In this document: positions 5,731 to 6,698 of the stretch, one piece after another
Position numbering within the stretch: position 1 is the stretch's first letter
Layout: the number at the start of each line of letters is the position of its first letter
DNA from: Verrucomicrobiaceae bacterium
Lineage (GTDB): Bacteria; Verrucomicrobiota; Verrucomicrobiae; Verrucomicrobiales; Akkermansiaceae
Direction: 5' to 3'
DNA: 6,698 bases
Assembly (NCBI GenBank): GCA_947372405.1
Contig: CANBTO010000285.1
Coordinates: 1 to 6,698, forward strand
Program-made: the position numbers and the translations under genes
The notes under the pieces: generated by a model
Databases searched by the model: none
What the model saw: only the letters and a program-made list of their open reading frames with translations
Told to the model about the DNA's origin: nothing

Positions 5731-6698
5731 ATGGGAAAAACACTCATCATTGCCGAGAAACCCAGCGTCATGACCGATCTGAGCAAGGCCCTCGCCAAGC
5801 CGCTCGGCAAGTTCGAAAAGGAGGGTTCCGGACGGGATGTTTACTACGAAAACGACAATGCCGTGATCACCTCGGCGGTCGGCCACCTCGTCGAGCTCCG
5901 CATGCCGATGGGCCCCAACGGCAAAAAGCTGCCGTGGAATTTCACGGTCCTGCCCGCCATCCCGGAAAACTTCGATCTCGATCCCATCGCGGACTCCGAA
6001 GCCCGCCTCAAGCAGGTCCTCAAGCTTGCCAAGCGCAAGGACATCGACCGCATCGTCAACGCCTGCGACGCCGGCCGCGAGGGTGAGCTCATTTTCCGCT
6101 ACATCATGGACATCGGGAAGATCCACAAGCCCACCCAGCGGCTTTGGATGCAGTCAATGACCAACAACGCCATCCTCGAAGCATGGGATCATCTGCGCAG
6201 CGAGGAGCAGATGAAACCACTCGCCGATGCCGCGAAGTGCCGCTCCGAATCCGACTGGCTCGTCGGCCTCAACGCCACCCGCGCGTTCACTTGCTTCAAC
6301 TCGCGCCACGGTGGGTTCAACATCACCGCCGCCGGCCGCGTGCAAACACCCACCCTTTCCATCCTCGCCACCCGCGAGGCGGAAATCCAGGCCTTCAAGC
6401 CCACGCCGTATTTCGAAGTCCACGCCACCTTCGGAGTCCAGTCCGGCGAATACCTCGGCAAGTGGATCAACGAAGCGTGGAAAAAGGACGAGAACGCCCC
6501 GCTCTCCAAACCCGAGCGCATCTGGGATCAAGCCACCGCCGAGGCCATCAAGGCCCGCTGCGACGGCAAGACCGGCGTTGTTTCCGAGGAAAAGAAAGCG
6601 CAGTCACAGATCGCGCCGCAACTCTACGACCTCACCACCCTCCAGCGCGAGGCACCGTTTTCCGCGAAAGGCACGCTCCAGATCGCCCAGGCGCTTTA
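5731..6698 (+). CDS. topB: DNA topoisomerase III (type IA), 5' part, cut by window end
   Basis: Type IA topoisomerases cut one DNA strand through a tyrosine, relax negative supercoils and unlink replication or recombination intermediates. The first 322 codons are present. The Toprim fold is clear: LIIAEKPS with Glu9, GHLVEL at 51-56 and the acidic motif [10 protein letters not shown] with Asp113 and Glu117. The second acidic position of the usual DxDxE is Gly115, a variant I recall in Firmicute-type topoisomerase III. GLNATRA (179-185) and GRVQTPTLS (202-210) are typical of the TopB family, as is [11 protein letters not shown] at 298-308. The window ends in the segment before the expected active-site tyrosine (YPRTDS-type motif), so the catalytic Tyr and C-terminal domains are not visible. 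Between LQREA and SAKGTL the sequence is about five residues shorter than the topoisomerase III sequences I recall. No SD precedes the ATG. TopB is preferred over TopA because of the DAGREGE and GRVQTPT contexts. Confidence 0.9.
   Translation, partial: MGKTLIIAEKPSVMTDLSKALAKPLGKFEKEGSGRDVYYENDNAVITSAVGHLVELRMPMGPNGKKLPWNFTVLPAIPENFDLDPIADSEARLKQVLKLAKRKDIDRIVNACDAGREGELIFRYIMDIGKIHKPTQRLWMQSMTNNAILEAWDHLRSEEQMKPLADAAKCRSESDWLVGLNATRAFTCFNSRHGGFNITAAGRVQTPTLSILATREAEIQAFKPTPYFEVHATFGVQSGEYLGKWINEAWKKDENAPLSKPERIWDQATAEAIKARCDGKTGVVSEEKKAQSQIAPQLYDLTTLQREAPFSAKGTLQIAQAL

Noticed and set aside
5496..6086. Plus-strand open frame spanning the phoU-topB gap
   Set aside because: It starts with TTG overlapping the phoU stop, has a low-complexity Pro/Arg/His product and runs out of frame through conserved topB sequence.

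Overview
The window is a G+C-rich bacterial segment with every convincing gene on the + strand. It holds the body of a high-affinity phosphate uptake (Pst) operon followed by the start of a type IA topoisomerase gene. The likely host is a Verrucomicrobiota bacterium (Luteolibacter/Haloferula-like). This is inferred from style only: strong G/C third-position bias, mostly absent Shine-Dalgarno (SD) sequences, C/A-rich leaders, a greatly enlarged PstC and tandem pstB genes. No marker gene in the window fixes the taxonomy.

Layout: 1-57 is a leader without a gene; pstC 58-1965; pstA 1978-3105; pstB copy 1 3099-3890; pstB copy 2 3906-4703; a 94-nt intergenic segment carrying two 7-nt-periodic repeat arrays; phoU 4798-5499; a 230-nt non-coding gap; and topB (DNA topoisomerase III type) from 5731, cut off by the window end at 6698. 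The four transporter genes overlap or sit at most 15 nt apart, so they are almost certainly co-transcribed. phoU follows the repeat-bearing gap and may be co-transcribed or have its own signals. topB looks like a separate unit.

How the genes work together: PstC and PstA form the inner-membrane channel, the PstB ATPases drive it, and PhoU is the cytoplasmic regulator that couples transporter state to phosphate signalling. The periplasmic phosphate-binding protein PstS and the PhoR/PhoB pair are not in the window; pstS may lie just upstream. Both permeases have extra sequence between transmembrane helices 1 and 2 on the periplasmic side: about 300 residues in PstC and roughly 65 in PstA.

Most of the window is an ordinary Pst operon. 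The parts worth a second look are (1) the AAC-phased heptamer arrays and the G-free leader before phoU, (2) a dispersed CTAAC/GTTAG pentamer that accounts for six of the seven rare CTA/TTA leucine codons in the window, and (3) the large helical insertion in PstC. I found no evidence of a new defence, mobile or CRISPR-like system.
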